Positions 35,081 through 44,525 of a stretch of 64,000 bases of DNA are shown here, in pieces; the stretch's first letter is position 1, and the number at the start of each line of letters is the position of its first letter. Source of the DNA: Megalonaias nervosa (Eukaryota > Mollusca > Bivalvia > Unionida > Unionidae). The stretch is from positions 39,425 through 103,424 of the forward strand of contig JAECUM010059219.1 of NCBI GenBank assembly GCA_016617855.1, in the 5' to 3' direction. A program made the position numbers and the translations under genes. The notes beneath the pieces are model-generated. The model was not told where the DNA came from and did not search any database. It saw only the letters and a program-made list of their open reading frames with translations.

Positions 35081-35261
35081 AGCAGCAGGAAGGGTGAACT
35101 CTACAACTTTGTAGAGACCCTATTTGTGAAATTTAAGGGTTCCTACGAAGGCTGAAAAAAGTTTTTGCCTTAACAGTAAAAACTTCTCTAATTGACCAGA
35201 TTTTTTCTGATTTTTTCACGTGCTGGTCACTACGCGTATGTCGTTCACCCTTCCTGCTGCT
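35081..35261. repeat. Left composite TIR of element B (181 bp)
   Basis: It begins AGCAGCAGGAAGGGTGAAC and ends GTTCACCCTTCCTGCTGCT, so each TIR is itself bounded by a perfect 19-bp inverted repeat. The interior includes CTACAACTTTGTAG (a small palindrome) and TTCCTACGAAGGCTGAAAAA. It pairs inversely with 42453-42636. Confidence 0.95.
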
Positions 35262-35268
35262 ATGGTTT

Positions 35269-35934
35269 TTATCCAAAAATTGTCTCAAGTCCGTTACGAT
35301 ATCTTGACCTCGGATCATGTAAATTTATTGTTACAAAACCAAAGGGAGCAGCTTGTGCTTTTGAAAAGAAATTTTTAAATTTGTTCATATCCATGTCCCC
35401 AGAACACCAAGTATAATAAATATTTTGCAGAGTATGATTATCAACTCCGTTGAACACAACTAAAATGTTACAGTTATCCCTGATCACTTTTGGAATTTGT
35501 GTATAACGCTGTGTAACATAAATCACGTCTGTGTTTTTGTGACGGCCTCGTGAAAATATCATAGCTGGATTGGATTGTTTGTCCAGCATGACATCATCGT
35601 ATACCACGAGGTTATTAATGAATCCATCCAGATCATCCACAGATGGCGCTTCATCAATATCAGTAATAAAGTCTATGACTTCACTGTCTTCATGCAACAA
35701 TTTTGCATTTTCATTAAAATCTTTAAGTATTTCGTAACATCGCTGATCATCTACAGATGGCGCTGTTAAATATAATTTATCCCACTTCAGCCATCTCATT
35801 ATTAGATTGAGCAATAATTGCGTCTTTCCACTTCCGGACGGACCTATTATAATCATTCTGATAGAATTTGGTAGCGCCGGGTGATGTTTTACTGGCTCTT
35901 GTTTTCGTGTCGCAGAAAAGTCAATTATATCCAT
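35269..35934 (-). CDS. A32/FtsK-HerA-type genome-packaging ATPase (element B, intact)
   Basis: An uninterrupted 221-residue ATPase, expected to drive viral DNA into preformed capsids. Walker A GPSGSGKT is at residues 31-38, Walker B NLVVYDDVM at 108-116, and SRGRHKNTDVIYVTQRY at 128-144 carries the sensor-like region typical of A32-like packaging ATPases of Polintons and large DNA viruses. The length is normal for this family. The ATG at 35934 is chosen because the same start is conserved in element C. It diverges from the PLA2 gene with only 12 A/T bases between start codons. It is the first gene inside the left TIR; its stop is 8 bp from the TIR. Confidence 0.92.
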   Translation of the reverse strand: MDIIDFSATRKQEPVKHHPALPNSIRMIIIGPSGSGKTQLLLNLIMRWLKWDKLYLTAPSVDDQRCYEILKDFNENAKLLHEDSEVIDFITDIDEAPSVDDLDGFINNLVVYDDVMLDKQSNPAMIFSRGRHKNTDVIYVTQRYTQIPKVIRDNCNILVVFNGVDNHTLQNIYYTWCSGDMDMNKFKNFFSKAQAAPFGFVTINLHDPRSRYRNGLETIFG

Positions 35935-35946
35935 ATAATAAATAAT
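35935..35946. promoter_or_regulatory. 12-bp all-A/T divergent spacer between ATPase and PLA2 genes
   Basis: The bases between the two divergent start codons read ATAATAAATAAT. The matching spacers are ATAATAAATAAT in A, just left of 21338, and ATAATAAATAGC in C, at 50439-50450. A TATA-like bidirectional core promoter is possible, but the space is too short for two conventional 5' UTRs, so transcription starts may lie inside the opposite gene. Confidence 0.4.
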
Positions 35947-36447
35947 ATGAGTCTATATTGTGTTCGATGCAGAGCACCTACGCCTACTACTGAATTAACG
36001 ACAATAACAACAAAAAATAAAAGACGCGCACTTACAGGTAAGTGTGTGAAATGTGGCACCAAGAAATATAAATTTATTCCAACAAAGACAGGTGGTGATA
36101 TCGCTGCTTTATTAGGAAAATTACCAGGAACTCCATGGACTAAATACCCTGGTGAGAAACATTTACCCGGATATAATTATTGTGGTCCAGGAACTCGACT
36201 TGATATCCGACTTAACGAACGAGATCAACCAAAACCAGGAGAGTATCCAATAAACGCAATTGATCAAGCGTGTCACGTTCATGATGTCGCGTATAAAAGT
36301 AAAGATTTGCAGCAAAGACATCTCGCAGATATGAAATTGATTCACGCATTAAATTCTATACCTAATAAATCTCTCAGAGATAAATTCGCTAGTTTTCTAA
36401 TAAAAACTGCTATGAAAGGTAAACTAGAGCTAGGGGCTGGCAATTAA
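35947..36447 (+). CDS. Zinc-ribbon (DUF5679-like) / parvovirus-like phospholipase A2 fusion protein (intact)
   Basis: This 166-residue protein has two parts. Residues 3-43 form a zinc ribbon (C5xxC8 and C33xxC36 around TTKNKRRALTGKC), resembling the DUF5679 family. Residues 68-135 form a secreted/parvoviral-type PLA2 core: the Ca-binding loop YCGPGT (78-83), then IDQACHVHDVAY (105-116) with the catalytic His112-Asp113 pair, and a following helix. In parvoviruses the VP1 PLA2 breaches the endosome during entry, and adintoviruses are known to carry similar domains; the same role here is inferred. The start at 35947 gives a frame conserved in A and C. The integrase start follows 17 bp after the stop, suggesting joint expression. 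Confidence 0.88.
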   Translation: MSLYCVRCRAPTPTTELTTITTKNKRRALTGKCVKCGTKKYKFIPTKTGGDIAALLGKLPGTPWTKYPGEKHLPGYNYCGPGTRLDIRLNERDQPKPGEYPINAIDQACHVHDVAYKSKDLQQRHLADMKLIHALNSIPNKSLRDKFASFLIKTAMKGKLELGAGN

Positions 36448-36464
36448 ATTATATAACTATCATA

Positions 36465-37456
36465 ATGGAATCTGTTTATTATTCCCCGAGAGGGTATTGG
36501 AGAGGTAAAGCAGCGATTAGTAAACTCGCCGAAGCAGCAAAAGTTTCACGTGATGTTGCTGCATCATGGTTGGCACGACAGGCAATATGGCAAATCTTCC
36601 TGAGTCCACCTAAAAGAATTCAATACGCGCATTTTGATGTTAGCGTTCCTAATGAAGTTCATCAAGCAGATATTTTGTTTTTACCACACGATACCATTAA
36701 AACACGTAGACGTCAATACACGTATAGATATGCGTTAACTGTCGTTGATGTTGCGAGTAGATGCAAAGAAGCGGAGCCATTATCAACAAAGACAGCATCT
36801 GAAGTTACATCTGCGTTTGAGCGCATTTATCAACTTGGTGGTCTACGATGGCCACGGTTATTACAAGTTGATCCTGGTAAAGAATTTCTTGGAGCAGTAT
36901 CATCGTTGACGAAGAAACATAACGTTAAAAATCAGACGAGGACATACTGAAATTCATCGTGATCAGGCAATCGTTGAACGATTTAATAGAACACTTGCTG
37001 AGCGGTTATTTGGATACCAATATGCAAAGGAAATATCTACTGACTTTAAGGATAGATCTCGTGAATGGGTTGCAAGATTACCGAGTGTGATAACTGCATT
37101 GAATAATGAAATTATTCGTGCAACTTCCATGAAACCTTCTAATGCGATCAAAAAAAAAATATATATACCCCGTAGCAATGGCTACGGACAACGACGTGAA
37201 TCTTTCTCTCAACCAGTATTAGGTAATGTAACTGTAAGATATTTATATGAACCTGGCGAACTTGAAGGTGGTAAAAAAAAGAGCAACCGATCCTATCTGG
37301 AGCTTGACTACACATAAAATTTCTAGCGTGGTAAGATCCACTGGTAGACCTCCAATCTACAGACTAGATTCTACAGCCCCTCAACGTGGATTTGTACGTG
37401 AACAATTGCAAGTAATTCCTGAGGATACGCAATTACCACCAAGCTCAATTTTGTAA
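36465..37456 (+). pseudogene. Polinton integrase, one frameshift (element B)
   Basis: A retroviral-type (rve) integrase that would insert the element into host DNA. There is a helix-turn-helix-like N-terminus (about 15-45), then the catalytic core with D69 (HQADILFL), D136 (LLQVDPGKEF) and, after a one-base frameshift in an A-run near 36926, the Glu about 35 residues on (VERFN). A C-terminal SH3/chromo-like region ends the gene (TTHKISSVV to PEDTQLPP). Of the three copies only this one retains all three acidic residues. A second frame change occurs near 37270. Its stop overlaps the convergent polymerase-fusion gene by 12 bp. Confidence 0.88.
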
Positions 37457-39840
37457 ACGTCCAGAGCCTCGACGTCGATTACACTCAAGACAGGTCAGCA
37501 TCACATTATCACGTGTATGACCGAGATCACTATTAATTCTGTCTACGGTAAATTGTCTTGGATTAAAACACTGCCATGACATATTACAGTTGCAACTTGC
37601 GCAATGATTATTCTGTTGTTGTTTTAGTGTTATAATAAATTCAGCATCAAGATCAAAGTCACGCTTATTTTTTTTGTCAAACTGCTTATAGCTGACTAAT
37701 TTTTTATTGATATCGACATTGTTAGTGATTTCTTCAGTTATTACGTAATCTACAATAACCCTATGTAGTTGCGATATTCTCCTGACTCGAGATACAGCGA
37801 GATAGACTAAATTCGACCATTCAATACGATTATCTACAATCCAGATTCTAGTATCAGTTACAGTTAATCCCTGCGACGAGTGAATTGTTATAGTATATCC
37901 TAACGTCCATGGCGATTTATCCATGTTCAACGCGCTCTCAACAACATCAACAGCAACCAACACGATATCATTCAAGACAAGATTTTGTACCCTTGGTGGA
38001 ACCAAGGCACCTGGTATTTCAACTTCAATATTTTGTCGTCGAGTATCTGCTGGGCGATAACACAAAGGTACGGGTAGATCCGGAAAGTTTTCTTTATGTA
38101 ACGTAAATAATTTCTTTTGCAGTTCATCACGAACTATCTTTCCACTCGCGACTATCAAATCAGCAGGTCTCCATAAAATCCAAAATTCATTCATAGAAGT
38201 TTCTGCAATTACTTTACGCAATATCTCGCATTGTATTTGATCTGGCTGAAGTCTGATTAATCTTTTAAGTTCTTTCAGCGGTTCATCAATAGCTCTATGG
38301 TCATCATTTATTTCTTCGTAATAATCTACAAATGTTTTCAACCATTCATGTGGAGACTGTCCAACAAAGGGTGGTGGTTGACCATGATCGCCACACATAA
38401 TCACAGCAGTATTCTTCAATAACAACCAATCAAGAAATGTTTTTAGTGTTTCTAACGACACCGTGCATATCTCGTCCCATATAATATACCTAGGTATATA
38501 TTTTTCACCCATCCGCGATGGGGTCCATGTATCTCCGCACCATCTAAAGAAACTATGATATGTACATGATTTTACTCCTCGTACTTTTATTTCTCTAGCA
38601 AGTTTATGTGTAGGTGTCAAAACAATTATATGTGAACTATTATTCATAAATAAGTTAATCGCACGAGTTGTTTTAACTGAACCACCACACCCATTAAGAT
38701 AAACGGTCTTATGTCTAGATACAGGATCGTATACAGATGGTGCAGATGACTTTGATATTTGATTATTATTTTTGTAATATGTCTCCGCAATTTCAACATC
38801 GGCAGATTCAGAATAACTAAGTATATTTTCTTGTTTTATCCTCCATGTCCCCCATTCACCATTACCGAGTTTTAATAAATCTTTATATTTTTTGTGTACA
38901 TAAAATGAATCCGTAGCAACTCTAACAGCGTAACGAGGAAATCTATTTATCATCGACAATAGATTTATCGAAACATAAGCTAACATCGAAGATCTTAAAT
39001 GAGTAAATTGTGGTGAGTCGCCATCAAGATAGCTCACAATGGTACCTAGTTTTGTTCCATCTGATAAATAAGCATCGGTTTATAAATGTGTTTTTCTCCG
39101 TTGTATCAGCGATTATAAAATCTAGTTCAGCATCGTCCATAATCAATCTTGTACAATGTCGTTTATAATCGTATGAACCACCTTAAGTGAACTTACCGAT
39201 TATTTTTCTACCAAGATCTTTTGCAAGTTTTTCATCGTACTCGTTCCTGCATTTACTTATTTTAATGACATGATCTTCATCAATATCAGGGAATTCTTTC
39301 CTGGCATCATCGATATTAAATCTGTCCGGTTCTGGTAATCAAACTTGCTTCTGTGAACTATACGATATAATCGCTTCAGTTACTCTCAACGATATTAAAA
39401 ATCCAGCATCAAGCATATATCGCAATATTACTATCGGAACCCAACATTTTTCTGAAAAATGTTTTCCGAACCAAATATAAGTAATCGCATGGAGATCTTC
39501 TCTAAACTCGAATGATTCTACGTGAGCAAATCCTGTTAAGTCAAAATCTGGTAAGGGTCCGTTTATTGCAACCCTGGTCATGTCATGTGTAGGATGTCCG
39601 AATCTCTTAAAGTATTTAGAACATGCTCCATATCCAAGAAAACTCCCAGGATAACACACTATCATATCAACCGAGATAACATCACTATAATCCTATTTGG
39701 TGTTCCATAATCCACCGTGCCCATATTCTATACAACTTTTCTTGACATCTTCAAGAAATTCCGATCGTGTCGTTTTCCATGAATTTTTCTCCTGAGCGAA
39801 ATGAGCAGCGACTGACGGAACAGTAAAACAATTATTCAAT
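37445..39840 (-). pseudogene. PolB-SF1 (Pif1/RecD-like) helicase-HNH fusion, 5'-deleted (element B)
   Basis: One uninterrupted frame of 530 codons (39037-37445) carries the polymerase palm motif C (VRVATDS, residues 39-44), then an SF1 helicase (Walker A GCGGSVKTT at 117-124 with the invariant Gly changed to Val; DE at 188-189; CGDHGQPPP at 215-223; TIHSSQGLT at 384-392; VYLAVSRVR at 411-419), then an HNH-type zinc domain (C479xxC482, FTVDRI, C516xxC519). Upstream, palm motif A DMIVCYPGSF (about 39660) and a motif B-like region near 39190 are split by stops and a frameshift. The 5' half is deleted and joined to capsid sequence at about 39840. The same fusion is open in element C. Confidence 0.88.
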
Positions 39841-40367
39841 AATTGTGCAGAAACACTTTGCTGAGAAGCTATTTGCCACGTAAATAAACCATTAACAGCG
39901 TTATCTACGGCATCTGTGGTCATAGTCAACCATAACAACGTTGATTTACCGCCTTGACTCATAAAAGATAGCAACCGGTCTTCTTCAGATATTGACGGAG
40001 TCATCACTGGCATCCACAGCGAAAGTTTTGTTAGTACTACTATGCCAGCATCACCAGCGGGTCGCCATATTGCATCATTATCATTGCCTTTTCGTACAAG
40101 TACAACCGTATGTTTGGCTCCGAAAATGACTTTTCTAACATTTCTACAGAATCCAAAGATATGTGACAGTGGAATTGCACATGAAAATACTCTTCTATTA
40201 CCCTTTAAAATCGCTCGACGTGATCTAAATCCTAAGTCGAAATCTGGATCTACATTAATAATCATTCTCTCTACGTCTGCTGCGGCGTTTCTGACAAAGT
40301 TCTGTGGTCGTCCTATTTCATATTGTTGGTACTCTGGAGAATTAGAAGTATCGTTCACAAACATCAT
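39693..40367 (-). CDS. Chimeric ORF: capsid-protein segment joined in frame to polymerase segment (deletion scar)
   Basis: This open frame of 224 codons starts within the major capsid protein and continues to FTWQIASQQSVSA. It then switches, without losing frame, to LLNNCFTVPSVAAHF, which belongs to the polymerase N-terminal half (compare 54191-54496 in element C). In elements A and C these two segments are about 9 kb apart. The junction near 39840 lies in short similarity (TGTGCAGAAAC versus TGTTCAGCAAC). It is a scar of the internal deletion and not a natural gene, although it is transcribable in principle. Confidence 0.85.
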   Translation of the reverse strand: MMFVNDTSNSPEYQQYEIGRPQNFVRNAAADVERMIINVDPDFDLGFRSRRAILKGNRRVFSCAIPLSHIFGFCRNVRKVIFGAKHTVVLVRKGNDNDAIWRPAGDAGIVVLTKLSLWMPVMTPSISEEDRLLSFMSQGGKSTLLWLTMTTDAVDNAVNGLFTWQIASQQSVSAQLLNNCFTVPSVAAHFAQEKNSWKTTRSEFLEDVKKSCIEYGHGGLWNTK

Positions 40368-40736
40368 TGATGGACCAGCTGATCTTGAGTAATCGTCGCT
40401 GTATCTTGCAAGGCCTAGTATTGTCTAGGCAACGTCGACGTCTTTCTGAATTGATTCAATATATTTTCATGTATGTAGCGCTATCAAACAACGCCATAAT
40501 ACCATTATTAACAAAACCAACACTAACATCAGCGGCGTATTCGGTATTATCTGTTTTAAAAATTTCACCTTCGACTTCAATAAATGCTTCAGCGGGTAAG
40601 AAATATCTACTTGTATCCTGAACCTGTAGTTCGATTTTCGTGCGTCATAAGAATAATACTGATAATCGCGCACAGACTCATCTTTGAGAACTGGTGCATC
40701 CATGTCAAACGCGGGGTCAGATATACGCTTAAACAT
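39841..40736 (-). pseudogene. Major capsid protein (double jelly-roll type), N-terminal two thirds (element B)
   Basis: From ATG at 40736 (FKRISDPAFDMDAPV) the protein matches the element A copy and leads into conserved stretches such as CAIPLSHIFGFCRNV, DNDAIWRPAGDAG and LWMPVMTPSISEEDRLL, which element C also shows near its C-terminal half. By position, length and the IPLSHIFGF region I take this as the Polinton major capsid protein, which forms the icosahedral shell. Frameshifts lie near 40605 and 40460, and the C-terminal third is deleted. The identification relies on recalled family resemblance and should be treated as probable. Confidence 0.7.
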
Positions 40737-40744
40737 CTTTATTA

Positions 40745-41251
40745 TTATCGTCTTCGTCTAACACGAAGACCACTTCGGGAAGTGAGACCACTTCCTGCTA
40801 TCAGACTAGCGGTTATATTTTTTTCTTTGTCTGACATCGGGACATCAGCCAACTCCGCTAGTTTTTGATTAGCGGCTTGATTTATTATTTTACTTACACT
40901 TGCGGGCATCACTTCAGTGCTGACCAATTTCACAGGTTGAGGTCGGGTCGCTTGTGGTTTGCGTATTAATCTTGATAGTCTATCTTTGATTGCTGAGAAT
41001 GCTTTGCTAGCAATATTACCAACAGCGCTTATACCTTTTTCACGAACAACATCAATAGCTTTCATTCCTAGTTGCTTTGCAATCGGTATTGCTTTTGGGG
41101 CTATTCTTCTAAACAGACCCTGAACAATATCACCTAGTCCATCTCCGTAGGTCGTTTTGTATACCGGTAGTCGAGAGTTTATTACCCTGACCATGGTAGG
41201 TCCACGTTGATTACCATGCACGATCATTTTGTTATTAAATGACTTTATCAC
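40745..41251 (-). CDS. pVI-like minor capsid/core protein (element B, intact)
   Basis: An intact frame of 168 codons; the start is probably the ATG at 41227, since copy D starts at the matching position. After a basic N-terminus (MVRVINSRLPVYKTTYGDGL) comes an amphipathic, membrane-active-looking stretch (DIVQGLFRRIAPKAIPIAKQ). Further helical repeats follow, then a very basic tail ending GLRVRRRR, as expected for a DNA-facing minor capsid protein. The order with the capsid gene resembles the adenovirus pVI/hexon pair; homology is inferred from layout and character, not shown. The gene is 8 bp from the capsid start and 9 bp from the 385-aa gene. Confidence 0.7.
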   Translation of the reverse strand: MIKSFNNKMIVHGNQRGPTMVRVINSRLPVYKTTYGDGLGDIVQGLFRRIAPKAIPIAKQLGMKAIDVVREKGISAVGNIASKAFSAIKDRLSRLIRKPQATRPQPVKLVSTEVMPASVSKIINQAANQKLAELADVPMSDKEKNITASLIAGSGLTSRSGLRVRRRR

Positions 41252-41260
41252 TAATTGTAT

Positions 41261-42418
41261 CTAATCACTATGGTAGTCATCGGCGATTTCATTATTGAGA
41301 GACCGATATACATTAATATCCATGATACCGCCTGTAAATAATCGTTTGCAAATATCAGCTGCTTCATTGATGATTTCTGGGGAATTATTACCAGCTCGTT
41401 TTCCTCCAATGAGGATTTCTAGTCGATCAACATCAGCAAGAACGTTATTGGGACAAGTAATAAGACCACTCCCTAAACCACTTCCAGTTGCGCCAGGATC
41501 TTGATATTCTTCCTCAGTTATTTTGACTGGTTGTTGTGATTCTTCTTCTTGTTGTTGTCGTTGTAGTAGTGTTTGCAGTCGTGGTATTGGTTGCTCTGGT
41601 GATGGAAATTTGAGTCGTGGTGATGATATTGGTGATAATTCAAATTGTCGTGATGCTTTTTTACTTGGTTTCGATGGTGTTTTGAATGATTCTGGATAAT
41701 CACGAAGTGATTGCTCAAATGGTTTTGGAGATTGTTGCCTTTTACGTTTTTTTCTTTCCATTTCTTCTTCTTGTTTTCTTAATTGTTTTAATTTATTAAT
41801 TTTCTTATCATAATCCTTATATAATGGATCATCATCTCTAGCTTGTTGAACATTCATGCGTATGCGATATAAATATTTTTGCCATTGTTCACTGCTTTTA
41901 ATATCTTTAGCGTGTTCAGGTTTCATTAATTTACCTCTTCGACTAAAACTATCCACAGCAAACTCAGCTAGTTGATCTTGGTTCAAGTTATTAATTACCT
42001 TAATAGATTCTTCATCAAATTTATTTAACAGTTCAGCATTAATTATAGGATATACTGATTTTGGTTCAGGGGCTAGTGCTTCAGCAACTTCAGGTTGATC
42101 TTCATCCTCAGGTATTTCCGGGACTGGCATCGCAGCAGCTATTTCGGCTGGAAGTTCACGTAAAATATCTTTTGTCTTTTTTGTTCTTCTTGCTATTTTT
42201 TCAGTTGCTTCAGCTGTTTTCTCTAACACAGGTTGAATACCTTTAGTTGTCTCAGTGATAGGTTTAAATAATTTTTTTGTATCCTCTTCAAATTCAACTT
42301 GAGATTCCTGACGCGATAGTAGTTGTTGCTTAACAGAATCACGAACAGGTAGATATTTTTTAATTGCCTTTAGTCGCTTTCGAGCTAATTTAGCTGAGTG
42401 TGGTTCTCCAATACTCAT
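41261..42418 (-). CDS. 385-aa lineage-1 protein with coiled-coil N-terminus (element B, intact)
   Basis: An intact 385-residue protein, the reference for the broken copies in A and D. Residues 1-110 are charged and helical, with SAKLARKRLKAIKKYLPVRD near the start. Residues 210-310 are rich in Lys, Gln, Ser and Pro (low complexity). Residues 319-385 form the conserved end, CPNNVLADVDRLEILIGG followed by AGNNS and a helix. There is no signal peptide or membrane segment. It is the first gene inside the right TIR and is transcribed toward the capsid genes. I do not know its function; a core, scaffold or tegument-like protein is possible. Confidence 0.8.
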   Translation of the reverse strand: MSIGEPHSAKLARKRLKAIKKYLPVRDSVKQQLLSRQESQVEFEEDTKKLFKPITETTKGIQPVLEKTAEATEKIARRTKKTKDILRELPAEIAAAMPVPEIPEDEDQPEVAEALAPEPKSVYPIINAELLNKFDEESIKVINNLNQDQLAEFAVDSFSRRGKLMKPEHAKDIKSSEQWQKYLYRIRMNVQQARDDDPLYKDYDKKINKLKQLRKQEEEMERKKRKRQQSPKPFEQSLRDYPESFKTPSKPSKKASRQFELSPISSPRLKFPSPEQPIPRLQTLLQRQQQEEESQQPVKITEEEYQDPGATGSGLGSGLITCPNNVLADVDRLEILIGGKRAGNNSPEIINEAADICKRLFTGGIMDINVYRSLNNEIADDYHSD

Positions 42419-42452
42419 TATTGATAATATCTATAATGGCTGTTTAATTTAT

Positions 42453-42636
42453 AGCAGCAGGAAGGGTGAACGACATACGCGTAGTGACCAGCACGTGAAA
42501 AAAATCAGAAAAAATCTGGTCAATTAGAGAAGTTTTTACTGTTATGGCAAAAACTTTTTTTTCAGCCTTCGTAGGAACCCTTAAATTTCAAAAATAAGGT
42601 CTCTACAAAGTTGTAGGGTTCACCCTTCCTGCTGCT
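42453..42636. repeat. Right composite TIR of element B (184 bp)
   Basis: This is the inverse copy of 35081-35261, with a few single-base and homopolymer differences. It again carries the 19-bp inverted repeat at both its own ends. Confidence 0.95.
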
Positions 42637-42641
42637 TCTGA
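42637..42641. repeat. 5-bp target-site duplication TCTGA, right of element B
   Basis: This is the second copy of the duplicated target; the interrupted pX-like gene of element A continues immediately after it. Confidence 0.9.
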
Positions 42642-42679
42642 CCAGGAGTCAAGCTGACACTAACATGATGACATGACAT
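42642..42679 (-). pseudogene. pX-like minor capsid protein, N-terminal stub (element A)
   Basis: From the ATG at 42679 the codons give a short VSVSLTPGQ stretch, the start of the protein whose remainder is at 34689-35075. The gene was split by insertion of element B after about 13 codons. Confidence 0.75.
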
Positions 42680-42701
42680 TATAATATCATGAGCGATTTA
42701 A

Positions 42702-44027
42702 TTACATGTTCTCCACTAGGGCATCAATGACTCTTATTCGAAAACTAACACCTTTAAGCAACACCGCTTTATCTGAGAATATAACAGCGACTGCTCTATA
42801 ACCACTAGGAATAGCTGGTGGACCACGTATGGCAGCAGGTACATCCTTCTACATGAGCTCGGAAATGTATGTCAACGGCTGATTGTCTGAGCAAATCCAA
42901 GTGTTCCAGTAAGAAATAATAGATCCCATATAATGTTGTGAAATCGCGCTGATATATCCGGAAACCAGAATCCACATTCGGATCACGCCCCATAAATGTC
43001 ATCAATTGTTGATAAGCACGTGCAACATGATTGTATTCAAAATTCAATAATATATCTTCAGAAGGCTCTTGATGTCCATTTAACCTCAAAAAAATTCATT
43101 AACTCCAAGCGTGTCAGACACCATTGGATTTCATTCCTGCGAATTTACTCTGGCATTTTCCTGAAACGCGATGAATATATGTCGTGGTGCTGACACTCCC
43201 TGCTGTGATGCTATCTGCTATGTGAATAACCCAGAAACATTACTTTGAATACTGTCTGTGGTCATCGTCAACCATGACAATGTTGATTTACCACCTTGAT
43301 CCATAAACGAAAGTAACCGTTGTTCTTCGGTTAGTGATGGCGTTATTACCGGCATCCACATCAAAAGTTTTGTCAGTATTACTTTACCTGCATCAACGGC
43401 AGCATCACGCCATATTGCATCATTGTCGGTGGCTTTTTCTGTCAAGTACCACTGTGTGTTTAGCACCAAATATAACTTTTCTAACATTTCTACAGAATCC
43501 AAGTATATGTAATAGTGGATTCATCGCAGTTCAACATTGATCGACGTGATGCGAATCCCAAGTTGAAGTTTACATTCATTGATGCAACTTCAGTTCCAGC
43601 TGCATGGAATGTTACGTTTCTGCTTTCTGGATGATCAGTTGTATCCTTTGCAAACATCATTGATGGACCAAATGATCTCGAGTAATCATCGCTGTATCTT
43701 GCAAGGCCAGGTATCGTCATGACAACATCGACATTTTCCAGGCATGATTAAATATTTCGTCCATCGATGCTATATGTGGCACTGTTAAATGTCGCCATGA
43801 CGCCATTATTAACAAAACAGCTCGATCACTAATTCTGTATGCTGTATCAGCTGCTTTCAAAAGTCTGCCTTCGATCTCAATAAATACCTCAGCGGGCAAG
43901 AAATATCTACTTGTATCCTGAACTTGCAAGTCGATTCTTCCTTGTGCGTTCGGTGCACGTGCGTCATAAGAATAATACTGATAATCATGTCGAATGTGGG
44001 ATCAGATACACGTTTAAATATTTTATT
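42702..44027 (-). pseudogene. Major capsid protein (element A copy)
   Basis: Fragments in successive frames (44020-43720, 43720-43490, 43502-43218, 43089-42805) align along the capsid proteins of B and C. Among them are FKRVSDPTFDM at the start, GPSMMFAKDTTD, LLMWMPVITPSLTEEQRLL, MDQGGKSTLSWLTMTTD and LNGHQEPSEDILLNFEYNHVA. The initiator codon is altered and there are at least five frame breaks. The protein would be about 440 residues, short for a Polinton capsid protein but the same in C as far as visible. Confidence 0.75.
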
Positions 44028-44039
44028 ATGCTTCATATC

Positions 44040-44491
44040 GTCTAACACGAAGACCCAAAGACCACTCCCCGCTATTAGACTAGCAGTTTTTTTTCTGAAC
44101 TGGGTACACCAGCCAACTCTGCTAGTTTTTGATTCGCAGCTTGATTTATTATTTTACTAACATTTGTTGGCATAACTTCTGTGCTGGGTACTTTTGCTGG
44201 CTAAGGTCGGACCGCTTATGGTCTGCGTATTAATCATGCTAGTCTGTCCTTGATAGCTGAGAATGCTGTACCGGCAACATCGCCAACAGGACCAATACCT
44301 TTATTACGAACAACGTCATTAGCTTTCATTCCCAGTTGCTTGCAATCGGTATTGCTTTTGGGGGTTATCCTTCTGAATAGGCACTGAACAACATCACCTA
44401 GTCCATCCCCGTAGATCGCTTTGTATGTAGGTAATCGTGAATTTATCACACTGACCATTACAGGTCCACGTTGAATATTATGAATGATCAT
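44040..44491 (-). pseudogene. pVI-like minor capsid/core protein (element A copy)
   Basis: ATG at 44491 opens a frame matching the element B protein (VINSRLPTYKAIYGDGLGDVV, then KQLGMKAND). A stop after AIKDRLA near 44234 and further stops downstream break it. The downstream part still aligns (STEVMPTNVSKIINQAANQK). Confidence 0.75.
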
Positions 44492-44525
44492 ATTATTTTC
44501 TTGTCACTGATCAAATTGCATACCC

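Larger units (their letters stand above)
35081..42636. mobile_element. Element B: young, internally deleted lineage-1 Maverick nested in element A
   Basis: Terminal repeats of 181 and 184 bp, about 96% alike, bound a 7556-bp element flanked by TCTGA. It retains the ATPase, PLA2 and integrase genes, the 3' part of the polymerase fusion, the 5' part of the capsid gene, the pVI-like and 385-aa genes. Everything between the polymerase middle and the capsid middle has been lost. The high TIR identity and several intact ORFs make it the most recent lineage-1 insertion in the window. Confidence 0.95.
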
